The notes below the pieces were generated by a model. It was not told the origin of the DNA and made no database searches. It saw nothing but the letters and a program-made list of their open reading frames with translations. The translations under genes were made by a program, and so were the position numbers. From Halobacterium wangiae (GTDB lineage: Archaea; Halobacteriota; Halobacteria; Halobacteriales; Halobacteriaceae), in contig NZ_CP089588.1 in NCBI RefSeq assembly GCF_021249345.1, positions 2,046,001 through 2,110,000 on the forward strand: a stretch of 64,000 bases of DNA, in the 5' to 3' direction. Below, piece by piece: positions 50,794 through 59,712 of the stretch (positions are counted from its first letter, which is position 1; the number at the start of each line of letters is the position of its first letter).

Positions 50794-51045
50794 TCAGTCG
50801 GCCGAACAACTACATGCGCCGGTGCACCCACAGCGCTTCGCTCCGAGGAAGCCCGGACACCTAACGTACATGACGGCACCCACGGCCACCCCTATGCCTG
50901 CTAGGAGGACACCGGGGAGTGTTCCGAGGGCGTTGATTGCTGCTGGGTCCGGGGGAAGCACTGCACCAATACTGAAACCAATAACCATGGCCGCGAGGAT
51001 GCGCACCAGTTTCGGCGTAACGAGATTACTCTGGCGAACGTTCAT
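50794..51045 (-). CDS. Small membrane protein with Cys-rich tail
   Basis: An 83-residue protein, ATG at 51045 (MNVRQSNLVTPKLVRILAAM). Two membrane helices (about 16-33 and 43-60) are followed by CPGFLGAKRCGCTGACSCSA, a tail with five Cys that could bind metal. It converges with the ArdC-like gene. No family recognised. Confidence 0.5.
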   Translation of the reverse strand: MNVRQSNLVTPKLVRILAAMVIGFSIGAVLPPDPAAINALGTLPGVLLAGIGVAVGAVMYVRCPGFLGAKRCGCTGACSCSAD

Positions 51046-51232
51046 GGCCTATCCACTGAAGGACCGATAGTAGAATACTTAACAGTTACTCCTGGCTGGA
51101 ATGGGGTGATTCGTTGTATCCAGGTGAGCAACTGATTAGAACGAGCCGCCAATACCGACGTATGCAAAGATTCCAACCACGGTTGCAATCACACTAGGGG
51201 AGGCGTGGAAGCCACAGTTCTCAGGCCACGGT

Positions 51233-51655
51233 TCAATCTAGCCACGTCGGTAGAGATGGCTGCCCGTCCTGCCAGTGAATCGATCCCAGTGCTGCAGGCA
51301 GTTGTTGGAGTCGGTCATCGAGGACGGCGAGTGGATGCGCATCGAGAAACGTCGCGCTATGTCGACCGACGGGCGTGTCGTCGTGATTGAGCTAGATGTG
51401 GCAGGGCCCAAGGTCCGGATGGTCGGCGTCCTGGTGGAAACCGAGCATCAGGTTTCGGTCCAGTTCGACCCAGTTGATGCGGTAGTATCCGTAGTCGACA
51501 CCGGCGGGATACCAGAAGCGAATCTCCAGTCGTGCGGTCGCCGAGTCGTAAGAGTTACTCAGGAACGTCGTCGGATCGACATCCGCGATGACGTACCGGG
51601 GCCGGCGTCGAGACGGGCGATAGCGCACGTCCACACACCCCGGTTGATTCGTCAA
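51233..51655 (-). pseudogene. Gene interrupted by an in-frame TAG (possible toxin-like family)
   Basis: From the start at 51655 the frame reads VDVRYRPSRRRPRYVIADVD, YGYYRINWVELDRNLMLGFH, DADHPDLGPCHI and then a TAG at 51392-51394. Past it the same frame continues with LNHDDTPVGRHSATFLDAHP, LAVLDDRLQQLPAALGS until a TGA at 51233-51235. The continuation belongs to the same protein, and Gln (CAG) would fit the interrupted position. The intact protein would have about 140 residues. The pattern recalls small haloarchaeal proteins paired with HTH genes (toxin-antitoxin-like), but that is tentative. Confidence 0.65.
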
Positions 51656-51801
51656 TCAGATAGTTCGCGCACTTATCGAGAAGTTATTTCACTCCGAATT
51701 AGTTGGGAGAACCCGCCTCAATAGGGCAAGTACCTTCTGTAGGGACAGTCCCTCTATGAAGAACTAGGTGGGCTGGATACATTGACCAGTGTGGTGGTGA
51801 G

Positions 51802-52278
51802 TTAGGGGATATCGATGGATTCGCCCACATCGTTGAGATTGACCCAGAGATCGCCGGTATGTTTTACGACGACCTCAAACTGTAGCTTGGTGTCGGCCGA
51901 TCGCGTTCGTGAGTTGAACGAGATAACCTCGTGGTTTGCGTGCTGTTTTGAAGCCGCAGTCAGGCTGTAAATTCCAGCGCCCGTCTCCAGAGACTGGCCA
52001 ACGGTGATCGGTTCACCATCAGCGGGGGCTTCAAATGTCGTCCAAATCGGGCGTTCAGTATACTCTTCCGGAGGACCATAGACCAGTGTTAGCCGCACGC
52101 GTTCCTCCTCGCCAGTATCACTCCTGATGAGAATTTGCTCGATCGGCGATTCACGAGACGACGAGACAGGAGACTCTTGATCGGCGGTGATGGTTGAACA
52201 GCCCGCAATCCCGCTCAGGGCCGCTGCGCTCCCAGTAAGGAAGGCTCTCCGAGAGACGGCCGAGGACCAGGTGACCAT
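51802..52278 (-). CDS. Tat-exported lipoprotein
   Basis: A 158-residue protein, ATG at 52278 (MVTWSSAVSRRAFLTGSAAA). The twin-Arg motif SRRAFL and lipobox IAGC (GIAGCSTI) mark a Tat lipoprotein. The mature part is beta-rich (IEQILIRSDTGEEERVRLTL, IWTTFEAPADGEPITVGQSL), resembling an Ig-like or DUF-type domain repeated in several lipoproteins of this window. Function unknown. The upstream 240 nt to the GrpB gene contain no gene. Confidence 0.78.
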   Translation of the reverse strand: MVTWSSAVSRRAFLTGSAAALSGIAGCSTITADQESPVSSSRESPIEQILIRSDTGEEERVRLTLVYGPPEEYTERPIWTTFEAPADGEPITVGQSLETGAGIYSLTAASKQHANHEVISFNSRTRSADTKLQFEVVVKHTGDLWVNLNDVGESIDIP

Positions 52279-52519
52279 AGCGCAACTCGTTACTCTTCGG
52301 GCAAATTCCTTGTGTGTCGAAGCGGCTGGGCTCACAGTTGGGAAATCAGCATGCTGGTCACTTCAGGTGAAGCACTAATCGCTCAGTACAGGTGACGTAG
52401 TTACCGTAGTACCTGTCAGTACTCGCCTGCACTGTCGTGGGCGTCCTGCCGGGTCATGCAATCGTATCCGCACGAACCAGAGTGCATAGAGAAGCGCGAT
52501 ACTATCAGTAGAGCGGTTA

Positions 52520-53038
52520 CTACTCGTTCATCGCCCTGTCGAGAATGTCCCGAATGAAATCCGCCTTCGCAGCGGTGTATTTCTCTCTGTTCTCCGGATA
52601 TCTCTCTGCTAACCGCTTTTTCAAGGAGGCGTATCGTTCGGCGACATCGGAGTGTTCTCGGAGATACTCTCTGAAGGCGATTTTCTCGTTGTAGAAGCTG
52701 CTCCCGTGCTCGGCGATGGAGAGGTAGATGGTGCGATTCGTCCGGGGCCCCTTGGCGAAGAAGAGTCGTCCATCGACATCTCCGGGACGGTATTCGTATC
52801 CGTGTTCTTCGAGTACGGGGATGAAGGCTTCTGCGTCGTCAAGATCGTCAACGACCGCCATGACGTCTATTATCGGTTTCGCAGGGATTCCCTCGATAGC
52901 AGTGCTCCCGATGTGTTCGAAATCGACGAATCGATCGCCCGCGATGTTTTGCAGTCGATCTACTTCTTCGCTGTAGCGGTCCTTCCACTCCGCTCGATAC
53001 GGCTCCAGCTCGACAGTTCCTCGTTCTAATCCGACCAT
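52520..53038 (-). CDS. GrpB-family (UPF0157) nucleotidyltransferase-fold protein
   Basis: A 172-residue protein. It shows the GrpB/UPF0157 pattern VELEPYRAEWKDRYSEEVDR, VDFEHIGSTAIEGIPAKPII (GST-A-I-x-G-I-x-A-K), IDVMAVVDDLDDAEAFI and LFFAKGPRTNRTIYLSIAEH. The family has a nucleotidyltransferase fold; some bacterial members are fused to dephospho-CoA kinase. No substrate is known. Start MVGLERGTVELEPY at 53038. It stands alone, with no operon partner. Confidence 0.88.
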   Translation of the reverse strand: MVGLERGTVELEPYRAEWKDRYSEEVDRLQNIAGDRFVDFEHIGSTAIEGIPAKPIIDVMAVVDDLDDAEAFIPVLEEHGYEYRPGDVDGRLFFAKGPRTNRTIYLSIAEHGSSFYNEKIAFREYLREHSDVAERYASLKKRLAERYPENREKYTAAKADFIRDILDRAMNE

Positions 53039-53155
53039 TAGTTCGAGAAATCAGCGTAAGAATATAGGCCTTAGGTAGCAGCACCATCGTTGGGCGCGCT
53101 CTCTTCGGAGAATGATATGTCTGCTACGATTCTCCGCGATAGATACGCAACCCAA

Positions 53156-53356
53156 CTTAGCGGTCATTCCAGCAACCGCGTGTCGAAAGCAGTCCGAAAT
53201 CCTTCGAGTGGATTCTCAGTCCACGGGTGTCGAACGAACGGACGAACACTACGTTCATTACCTCGATAACCCCGCCGCTTTCCGGCGATTAAGCCACCGA
53301 AAATCGGCTACGGGCGCGAAGGGCACCAGTAATACAATGTGACGAAACCCAGATAC
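53156..53356. repeat. Diverged 200-nt repeat R2, copy a
   Basis: Shares ordered blocks with 56546-56740: cttagcgg, attccaNcaacc, ttctcag, cgaacgaa, acactNcgttca, cgaagggcac, gtaata and tgtgacgaaaccc. The rest of the interval from 53039 to 53745 (about 700 nt) holds no gene that I can support. Confidence 0.6.
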
Positions 53357-53745
53357 GAACAGCCCCAGCAGGTGGAAGGAGGGTTTCTACCCCCTGGTTG
53401 GGAAGTAGTCGCTAGCAGTAACATGACGCCACCAGTCGTGGTAAATCGATACTTATTTCAATAACTGGATGAGTCCTTCGGACAGTTCGTTCTATGACCC
53501 GCCGGTCCGCGGTCCGCCCGGTGTACGATCCCCGCTCGCCCCCCGCCGCGCGACGGGCCCGATAGCCGCAGCACTCGGGTTCGTCTCGCTACCACTCGGT
53601 AGCCGCACTTCCTCTCGACACCACACACGCACATGCCGACATCCACCGAGCCAGCGGCTCCTCGCCGCGGCTCGTCCGACCCTAGCACGATCGCCAACCC
53701 ACAGCCGCACCGCCCATTAGAACCACGCGGCGACGCTCACAGCTC

Positions 53746-53766
53746 CATCGGGGGTAGACCCCGATG
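53746..53766 (+). promoter_or_regulatory. Perfect inverted repeat overlapping the MFS start codon
   Basis: catcgggg-gtaga-ccccgatg, with the ATG at 53764 inside the right arm. It could be an operator for a drug-responsive repressor or an RNA hairpin that masks the start. Confidence 0.5.
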
Positions 53767-55059
53767 ACCCTCACCGAGCGCGCGCTCTGGCAGAACCGCG
53801 ACTTCCGACGGTTCTTCGCCGGCCAGTTCGTGACGAACGCCGGCGACAGCCTCTACACCGTCGCCATCCTCTGGCTCGCCTTCGACCTGAGCGGCTCCAC
53901 CGCCATCACCGGAGCACTAAACGCGATTCTATTGCTCCCGTGGCTGCTACAGGTGTTCGCCGGCCCACTCGTTGATCGCCTCCCGCTTGAATCCATCCTC
54001 GTCGGCTCACAAGTCGCCCAGGGCGTCGTCGTCCTCGCCCTCCCACTCGCCGCGACCACAGGCCATCTGAGCGTCACCGTCCTGTTCACCGTCGCCCCCG
54101 TCCTGATGCTCGCAACGCTCCTGATGGCCCCGATGGAGACCGCCCTCCTCCCCCGAATCGTCGATGACGAACGGCTCTCCGGGGCCAACTCCGCGCTCTC
54201 GACGGTGACACTCGGATTCGATATGGTGTTCGATGCCATCGGCGGCGGCCTCATCGCTGTCGCCGGCGCGATGACGCTGTTCCTCACGGACTCGCTGACG
54301 TTCGCCGTCGCCGCGCTCTGCTTCGCCGGCATCACACTGCAACCATCCAACGAACAAGCGGCGAACGATCCGGACGAGAACGCCGACGCGACCATCAGAT
54401 CAACCCTCAAGTCGTATAGCTCGGACCTGCGCGCAGGCGTCGAGATCCTCCGTGGCACCGTCTTCGTCGAACTCCTGCTGATGACCGCCGTGGCGAACTT
54501 CACCACCGGGGTGACGCTGGCGATTCTGCCGGCAGTCGGCGATAGCCTCGGCGGCCCCTTCGCCTACGGATTGCTACTGGGGGCGCTCGGCATTGGCCGC
54601 CTCGTCGGCTCCGTCATCGCACCGTACGTCGAGGGAATCCCCTACGGCACCGTACTCCTCTCCCAGGGGCTTGGTGCAGTATGCTGGATCGCGGCGGCGG
54701 TCTCGCCAACACCGGCACTTTCGATTGCCCTGTTCGGCCTCGCGTGGATTCCAGCTGGCATCTCTGGCGTACTCACCGCGACCCTGAATCAGCGCGTGTT
54801 CCCGGCTGAGCTCCTCGGGCGGGTCTCCGCGACGAAGGGGACCGCCTCGGGAGCGACGCTTCCGCTTGGCTCACTCGTCGGCGGGACCGTGGCCGAAGCG
54901 TTAGGAACCACGACGACGATGGCGCTGGCCGCGAGCGGCTTCGGCTTCACTGCCGTCTACGTCCTCCTTCGACCACGCCTCCGCCGACTCCCCGCCATCG
55001 AAACGGCAACTCCCGACGACTTCGACCTAGAGACCGAGACACACCAATCGGCTAAGTAG
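53764..55059 (+). CDS. MFS exporter (MFS_3/enterobactin-exporter-like)
   Basis: A 431-residue protein with about twelve membrane helices. The start MTLTERALWQNRDFRRFFAG and GQFVTNAGDSLYTVAILWLA are typical of the MFS_3 subfamily, which exports drugs and siderophores. The motif A-like loop after TM2 reads AGPLVDRLPLE, and a central acidic loop separates the halves. GC is core-like although the neighbourhood is accessory, and copies of repeat R2 lie about 400 nt upstream and 1.5 kb downstream. The inverted repeat over the start codon suggests specific regulation. The substrate is unknown. Confidence 0.88.
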   Translation: MTLTERALWQNRDFRRFFAGQFVTNAGDSLYTVAILWLAFDLSGSTAITGALNAILLLPWLLQVFAGPLVDRLPLESILVGSQVAQGVVVLALPLAATTGHLSVTVLFTVAPVLMLATLLMAPMETALLPRIVDDERLSGANSALSTVTLGFDMVFDAIGGGLIAVAGAMTLFLTDSLTFAVAALCFAGITLQPSNEQAANDPDENADATIRSTLKSYSSDLRAGVEILRGTVFVELLLMTAVANFTTGVTLAILPAVGDSLGGPFAYGLLLGALGIGRLVGSVIAPYVEGIPYGTVLLSQGLGAVCWIAAAVSPTPALSIALFGLAWIPAGISGVLTATLNQRVFPAELLGRVSATKGTASGATLPLGSLVGGTVAEALGTTTTMALAASGFGFTAVYVLLRPRLRRLPAIETATPDDFDLETETHQSAK

Positions 55060-55463
55060 CGGGGTCGCCCCCCGTTTCGACCAGAGAAACGCCTATTTTA
55101 GATGCAAGGGCAACAGAGGTCGTCATACCCCGTGGCAGCCCCATATTCAGTCTCACGAAGCGCGTTCGTTCGACCAATGAACGAATCCTCCGTTCGGGCG
55201 TGAGACAGCCGAGTTTGAACGACTCAGGGTAGTGTTTCGAGGAGGCTGAGTCGCAGGGTATGCGCCTGCGTACTTCGCATATTTTCCCAGAAAACCATCA
55301 AACCGATCAAGGCCAATCTCTTTTCGGAACCTGTTGCCGAAGTCGGCGTTGTTGATGGTCCCCATCAAATTACTAATGGATAGCTCGTATCAAGTATCGC
55401 CCATCCTCGTTAAACCACAGTCACAAGAGCGGTTCTTTTGATATTACTGAGCCCCATCCACAG
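55060..55463. other. Interval holding repeat R3, copy a
   Basis: About 400 nt without a gene. The segment 55158-55227 (cgcgttcgttcgaccaatga..., then gagacagcc and gactcag) recurs at 60504-60577. No other feature noticed. Confidence 0.45.
55158..55227. repeat. 70-nt repeat R3, copy a
   Basis: Contains the hairpin-like ttcgttcg-accaat-gaacgaa and ends gactcag. Copy b is at 60504-60577 with roughly three quarters of positions the same. Confidence 0.6.
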
Positions 55464-56057
55464 TTAGAGTACATTGTGGAGTTGACACAACGATGCTACT
55501 TCGTATGTGGGCACAACATCAATCTCTTCGTATGTAGGCACAACATCAATCTCACTCTCGGCCGTGCGCTCACGTCGCAGCAGTGCAGAGTCAATACCAG
55601 CGTTATCAGCCGCCTTGACGTCGATCTGCTTATCACCGACGTACAAGGCGCTCTCGGCACCCAACGTCTCCATCGCGGCTTGGACGTTATGCGGGTTGGG
55701 TTTCAGGAAGTCCAGCTCAGACGGCGTGAACCGACAGCCTCGCACCGTCTCGAAGTAGCTGGTCAGGTCGAACCGTTTCAGGAGGAACGAGAGCACGCGC
55801 GGGTGATTGTCGCTAACCACACCCATTTGATAGTTCAACTTCCGAATGGCGGCAACGTCATCATACACTGAGCGGAGCCCCGACCGAATCTCGTTGAGTT
55901 GAGCTCGAACTCCTTCGCGGGCGGCCTCAGTGCAGAAGGTATCGCGCTTAATTCCGGCCGAACGACAGTGCTCAGTGATAATCCATAAGTATCGGTGATG
56001 TAGGTAGTCATGACGGGTTTTCTCAGGAGCAGCTGAAATGCGCATTTGACCAATCAT
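55464..56057 (-). pseudogene. HAD-superfamily hydrolase lacking its N-terminal motif
   Basis: A 197-residue reading with HAD motif II (MGVVSDNHPR), motif III Lys (DFLKPNPHN) and motif IV (ALYVGDKQIDVKAADNAGID). HAD motif I (D-x-D-G-T/V), which carries the nucleophile, is missing, and an in-frame stop lies 33 nt upstream of the start. The protein is therefore a 5'-truncated, probably inactive enzyme of the phosphoglycolate-phosphatase type. Near its C-terminus a 27-nt unit is duplicated (EIDVVPTYE twice, 55501-55554). Confidence 0.75.
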
Positions 56058-56091
56058 TGGGTTTATTCTTACAAGTATAGTATAAACTCAT

Positions 56092-56460
56092 ATGGTTGAT
56101 GCATACCGAGAGTTGGGGTTCGATGTGCTCCTTGCTACAGCAAGTGGATTCGCGCTCACGGCATACATGTTGGGAGTTCTCTTAGACCCATTGCCAGCAG
56201 CCGCTGTCAGTTTCATTCTCGTGATTGGAGGAGTGATGACACTGGTACCCCCTCAGGCCCGTGCAACGGCAGTAGCCATCGGCTGCGTCGCTGTTGGGTT
56301 AGCAGGAGTCGTTATTCCACGGACGGTTAACTCGTTTCTACCAGTTCCCGTCGGCAATGAACTCCTGATCACGCTTACCGGGAGTGGCCTGGTTTTGCTT
56401 CTCACTTTCGCGCTCCTGCGGTTGACAGTATTTGACAACACAGACAGAACCCCTGCGTAA
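56092..56460 (+). CDS. Small four-helix membrane protein
   Basis: A 122-residue protein, ATG at 56092 (MVDAYRELGFDVLLATASGF). Four membrane helices are predicted (about 10-32, 35-50, 56-75, 88-111). A TATA-like tataaac at 56081-56087 is very close to the ATG, so a promoter further upstream or on the other strand is more likely to be used. No family recognised. Divergent from the broken HAD gene. Confidence 0.6.
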   Translation: MVDAYRELGFDVLLATASGFALTAYMLGVLLDPLPAAAVSFILVIGGVMTLVPPQARATAVAIGCVAVGLAGVVIPRTVNSFLPVPVGNELLITLTGSGLVLLLTFALLRLTVFDNTDRTPA

Positions 56461-56545
56461 GCCGTCGAATCGACAGAGATCTGTTACGGAAACAGTCTAC
56501 ACCTCTCTGTCCCTGATTGAATAGAATGCTGTATCCGAAAACTTG

Positions 56546-56740
56546 CTTAGCGGCCGTTCCAACAACCAGGAAGCAAAACCAATCCAAAATCGCGCCGGGG
56601 CTTCTCAGCCTTCGGTTCTCGAACGAAAGGACAGACACTGCGTTCACCGTCCGAATATCCCGCCGCCTGCTCGTGTTCCCATCCGGAAATCGACTGCGGG
56701 CGAAGGGCACACGTAATACCCTGTGACGAAACCCGGATAA
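56546..56740. repeat. Diverged 200-nt repeat R2, copy b
   Basis: Direct copy of 53156-53356. The two copies bracket the MFS gene, the broken HAD gene and the small membrane gene. The rest of 56461-56974 holds no gene. Confidence 0.6.
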
Positions 56741-56974
56741 TCTGTTCCGAAGGAACCAGGAGGGACCACGCAGCGCGACGTAGATGAAAATCCCCCCACT
56801 GTTGACCGGCTTTCCAGTAGAAGTTTCCTTAAAAGTGTTTGGCTATCAGGTTCAAAATCTGTGAGTGAAACCTCGTATCTCTCTAGGGTCTGCCGAAAGA
56901 GTGCCAGCACTAGTCTGCTAAGTATGGAGGAAGTCCAACGAGGCTCGATAACAGGATGGCGCTGTTATTCGATA

Positions 56975-57883
56975 TCACTTCACTTCAGCATTGGAGGCGT
57001 GGTTCAGTAGGGATACTGCGACGGAGCCGAGAACAAGAAAAAATGCGAGCAACACGGCAAGAGCTGGAACGAGCGTGTTCCAGAGCCCCCCGAAAGTCGT
57101 CACGTTGAACACCGACAGAACATCTTGACCAAGCACGAGCGCTCGAATGGCATCAACGCCGTATGTTATCGGATTTACCATCGCGACAGTCTGAATCCAG
57201 TTCGGTAACACGTTCAGGGGTACAAAGGCGCTGGAGACGAACAGCAGAGGGAATGTCAGGAGGTTCGCAATCATGATAGTGGCTTCCCGGTCACGTGTCA
57301 CGAGCGCGACGATGTTCGAGTACGCCATGAAGACCCCACCGAATATGACGGTGATGGCGACAATCCCGATGATGCCACCCAGCCCAGTCTGGATGTAATT
57401 CTCAGGAGACGCGCCAGTCTTCAACCACAGGAATCCAAAGCCGAGTGCAAGGATGATTAACGTCTGTACGGTGATGCGGACGAGCTCTGATAGAACCTTC
57501 CCGACGAACATCGCCCCTCGCCCCATCGGCGAGATGAGCGTCTTGTCGAACATTCCCGTCTCCATGTCGTCAACGAGCCCAATCCCTGAAACAGCGGCTG
57601 CAGCGAGCGCGGACTGAATCATGATTGCGGGCGTGAGGAAGGTTACGTAGTGAACGCCTTCGCCGAGGGCCTGCGTCAGTGCATCACCAGCGACTGCGCC
57701 TAGTACCTCTGCCATCAGGACAAAGAAGATGACAGGCTGTATCAGCGACGAGAACGTGACGTAGGGATTACGCGAGGATTTGACTAGCCATCGCTTGAAG
57801 CTGATACGTACGTCGGCCAGGGCGCTGTTCCCCGACGCCTTCTGCGTGACCGCGGAATTCTCGCTGTCAGCTGTGTTGTTCAT
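56975..57883 (-). CDS. ABC-2 type transporter permease
   Basis: A 302-residue permease with about six membrane helices. The cytosolic N-terminus (SFKRWLVKSSRNPYVTFSSL) is followed by FVLMAEVLGAV and VHYVTFLTPAIMIQSALAAA, the pattern of DrrB/ABC-2 permeases. The ABC-2 signature appears near LTFPLLFVSSAFVPLNVLP, and GVDAIRALVLG follows. It overlaps the ATPase gene by 4 nt (ATGA). Such pairs export drugs, lipids or polysaccharide precursors; the substrate cannot be told. Confidence 0.92.
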   Translation of the reverse strand: MNNTADSENSAVTQKASGNSALADVRISFKRWLVKSSRNPYVTFSSLIQPVIFFVLMAEVLGAVAGDALTQALGEGVHYVTFLTPAIMIQSALAAAAVSGIGLVDDMETGMFDKTLISPMGRGAMFVGKVLSELVRITVQTLIILALGFGFLWLKTGASPENYIQTGLGGIIGIVAITVIFGGVFMAYSNIVALVTRDREATIMIANLLTFPLLFVSSAFVPLNVLPNWIQTVAMVNPITYGVDAIRALVLGQDVLSVFNVTTFGGLWNTLVPALAVLLAFFLVLGSVAVSLLNHASNAEVK

Positions 57884-58944
57884 CGAGTCACCTCCTGAGT
57901 AGACGCAAATCCGTTGTCTCTCTCACTCCCAACGACTGCCTCTTCTTCGTCACCAGTCAGCGAAAGGAACACGTCATCAAGCGTCGGCGAATCGATGTCG
58001 AAGCCACTGACGGCGATGCCTGCCTCAATGAGCGTCTCGAAGACGGTCGGTGTCGCCGGCCGGGCGTCATTAGCGTGGACAGCGAGGCCAGACGTAGTGG
58101 ATTCGATAGTTGCGCCATCGAGTGCCTCGACAGCACGAAGAGCCTCGATAGCACGGCTTTTCTTGTGGTCGGTGGGTTGCTCTAAGGCGATGGTGAGTGT
58201 ATCAGTCCCGACGGTAGCCTTCAGCGAGTCGGGTGTTCCCTCCGCGATGATATGGCCGTCTTCGAGCACGGCCAGCCGATCACAGAGCCGGTCAGCTTCT
58301 TCAAGGTACTGCGTTGTCAGGAAGACAGTGGTGCCGCGGTTGTTGATTTTCTCGAAGTAGTCCCAGACGCGGAGACGCGCCTCGGGATCGAGGCCGGTTG
58401 TCGGTTCGTCGAGAAAGACGACGGGCGGGCGGTGCACGAGTACGGTCGCTGTGTCAAGACGCTTTTGCATCCCACCAGAGAAGGTCTCCGCCCGTTTGTC
58501 TGCTACGTCGTGCAGGTCCACGAGGTCAAGCAGGGTTTCAATGCGTTCGTCTCGCTCCTTGCTTGGAACACTGTACATTTCACACGCAATACGGAGATTC
58601 TCGTAGGGCGTAAGTTCGAGGTCGATACTGGTTTCCTGAGCCATGTAACCGACAGACTCGCGGACCGCCCGGGGCTCAGTCGTCGTGTCGTAGCCGTTGA
58701 TTCGGATTCCCCCCTCGGTGGGGTTCAGCAGCGTCACGAGCGTCCGAATCATAGTCGTCTTGCCAGCACCGTTGGGACCGAGGAAGCCGAAGAACTCGCC
58801 CTCGGCGACGTTGAGGCTGACACCGCGGACGGCTTCAGTCCCGTCGTCGTAGGTGACGTGGATGTTCTCTGCATCGATAGCGAGTCCGGCCTCTTGTTGC
58901 GGAACAGTACGATTAGCTGGGGGCAGTGAGTGGTGTGATGTCAT
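57880..58944 (-). CDS. ABC transporter ATP-binding protein (DrrA type)
   Basis: A 354-residue ATPase. Walker A GPNGAGKTT, Q-loop YMAQETSIDLELTPYEN, signature FSGGMQKRLD, Walker B PPVVFLDEPTTGLDP and the switch His region (TVFLTTQYLEEADRLCDRLA) with Gln in place of the usual His in TTQ. A C-terminal DUF4162-type domain follows (TLTIALEQPTDHKKSRAIEA), typical of daunorubicin-resistance DrrA proteins. It drives the permease encoded next. A TATA-like tttaaata near 59003-59011 gives a short leader. The HTH regulator gene lies 81 nt upstream in the same orientation. Confidence 0.95.
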   Translation of the reverse strand: MTSHHSLPPANRTVPQQEAGLAIDAENIHVTYDDGTEAVRGVSLNVAEGEFFGFLGPNGAGKTTMIRTLVTLLNPTEGGIRINGYDTTTEPRAVRESVGYMAQETSIDLELTPYENLRIACEMYSVPSKERDERIETLLDLVDLHDVADKRAETFSGGMQKRLDTATVLVHRPPVVFLDEPTTGLDPEARLRVWDYFEKINNRGTTVFLTTQYLEEADRLCDRLAVLEDGHIIAEGTPDSLKATVGTDTLTIALEQPTDHKKSRAIEALRAVEALDGATIESTTSGLAVHANDARPATPTVFETLIEAGIAVSGFDIDSPTLDDVFLSLTGDEEEAVVGSERDNGFASTQEVTR

Positions 58945-59002
58945 CTACACGTTCACGGTCAGATCGGATTCCTGATAGGCCGTTCTCGAATTCGTGAGGG
59001 TG

Positions 59003-59011
59003 TTTAAATAC
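59003..59011 (-). promoter_or_regulatory. TATA-like element of the ABC transporter operon
   Basis: The plus strand reads gtttaaata; its minus-strand reading tatttaaac lies about 60 nt before the ATG at 58944, giving a leader of roughly 35 nt. It is between the regulator stop and the transporter start, so the ABC genes can be expressed separately. Confidence 0.5.
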
Positions 59012-59025
59012 CGTGGTGGGCGGGC

Positions 59026-59712
59026 TCATCCGGGCAACGGCGGCCACGTCGTCGCCACGGTCTCCTCAATGAGCTGGGTCTGAGCACGGCGTAACCGTTC
59101 GGACACCGACGACGCGGAAATGTCCAGCTGTGTGGCAACGTCCTCCAGCGACGCTCTCCGCGGAATCTCGAAATACCCCAATTCATAGGCCGTCCGAAGG
59201 GCCTCCCGCTGGCGGTCTGTCAGACCGTCTCCAGGCGGCTCGGCGTCACCTTCTTGAGTGAGCCGGTGCAGGCGGAATCCACCATTACATTGCCAGAACT
59301 CCCGGAACTCGTGGAAAGCGTCACGGTGAGCGAACCAGCCCGACTGCCGCCACCCCGTCGGCAGCACCTCAATGCGTTCGATGATTGCCTCTGTCGTTGC
59401 CAGTGCCTCCAGTCCAGACAGGTTGTCGATGTGTGGGCCGAGATGGTCTTCCAACGTTTGTCTGGGGAGAATCTGATAGCGGCGAGTCTCGCCCGCTTCA
59501 CCAAGGACGGTACACTTGCCGACGACAGGAAGGTCATCCATTGTCTTCTCAACTGTCGTTCGATCAGCGCCGGTCACGGAGAGGACGAACAGGGGGAGTT
59601 CTTCGTGATTGAACTGAAGGTCAAGTACTATCGTCGTGTCCGGAAGCACCCTGGCAAGGGGAACGAAGGGGAGGTGTTCGCAGTCGATGTCGAACTCAGC
59701 GACGAGGGGCAT
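59026..59712 (-). CDS. Bacterio-opsin activator-type HTH regulator
   Basis: A 228-residue HTH_10-family transcription factor. The N-terminal 140 residues (MPLVAEFDIDCEHLPFVPLA, PLFVLSVTGADRTTVEKTMD) form the haloarchaeal ligand-sensing-like domain. The C-terminus is the HTH_10 domain (GLTDRQREALRTAYELGYFE, IPRRASLEDVATQLDISASS, VSERLRRAQTQLI). ATG at 59712 preferred; an ATG at 59739 is possible. It precedes the ABC export operon and probably senses the compound that the transporter removes. Confidence 0.88.
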   Translation of the reverse strand: MPLVAEFDIDCEHLPFVPLARVLPDTTIVLDLQFNHEELPLFVLSVTGADRTTVEKTMDDLPVVGKCTVLGEAGETRRYQILPRQTLEDHLGPHIDNLSGLEALATTEAIIERIEVLPTGWRQSGWFAHRDAFHEFREFWQCNGGFRLHRLTQEGDAEPPGDGLTDRQREALRTAYELGYFEIPRRASLEDVATQLDISASSVSERLRRAQTQLIEETVATTWPPLPG

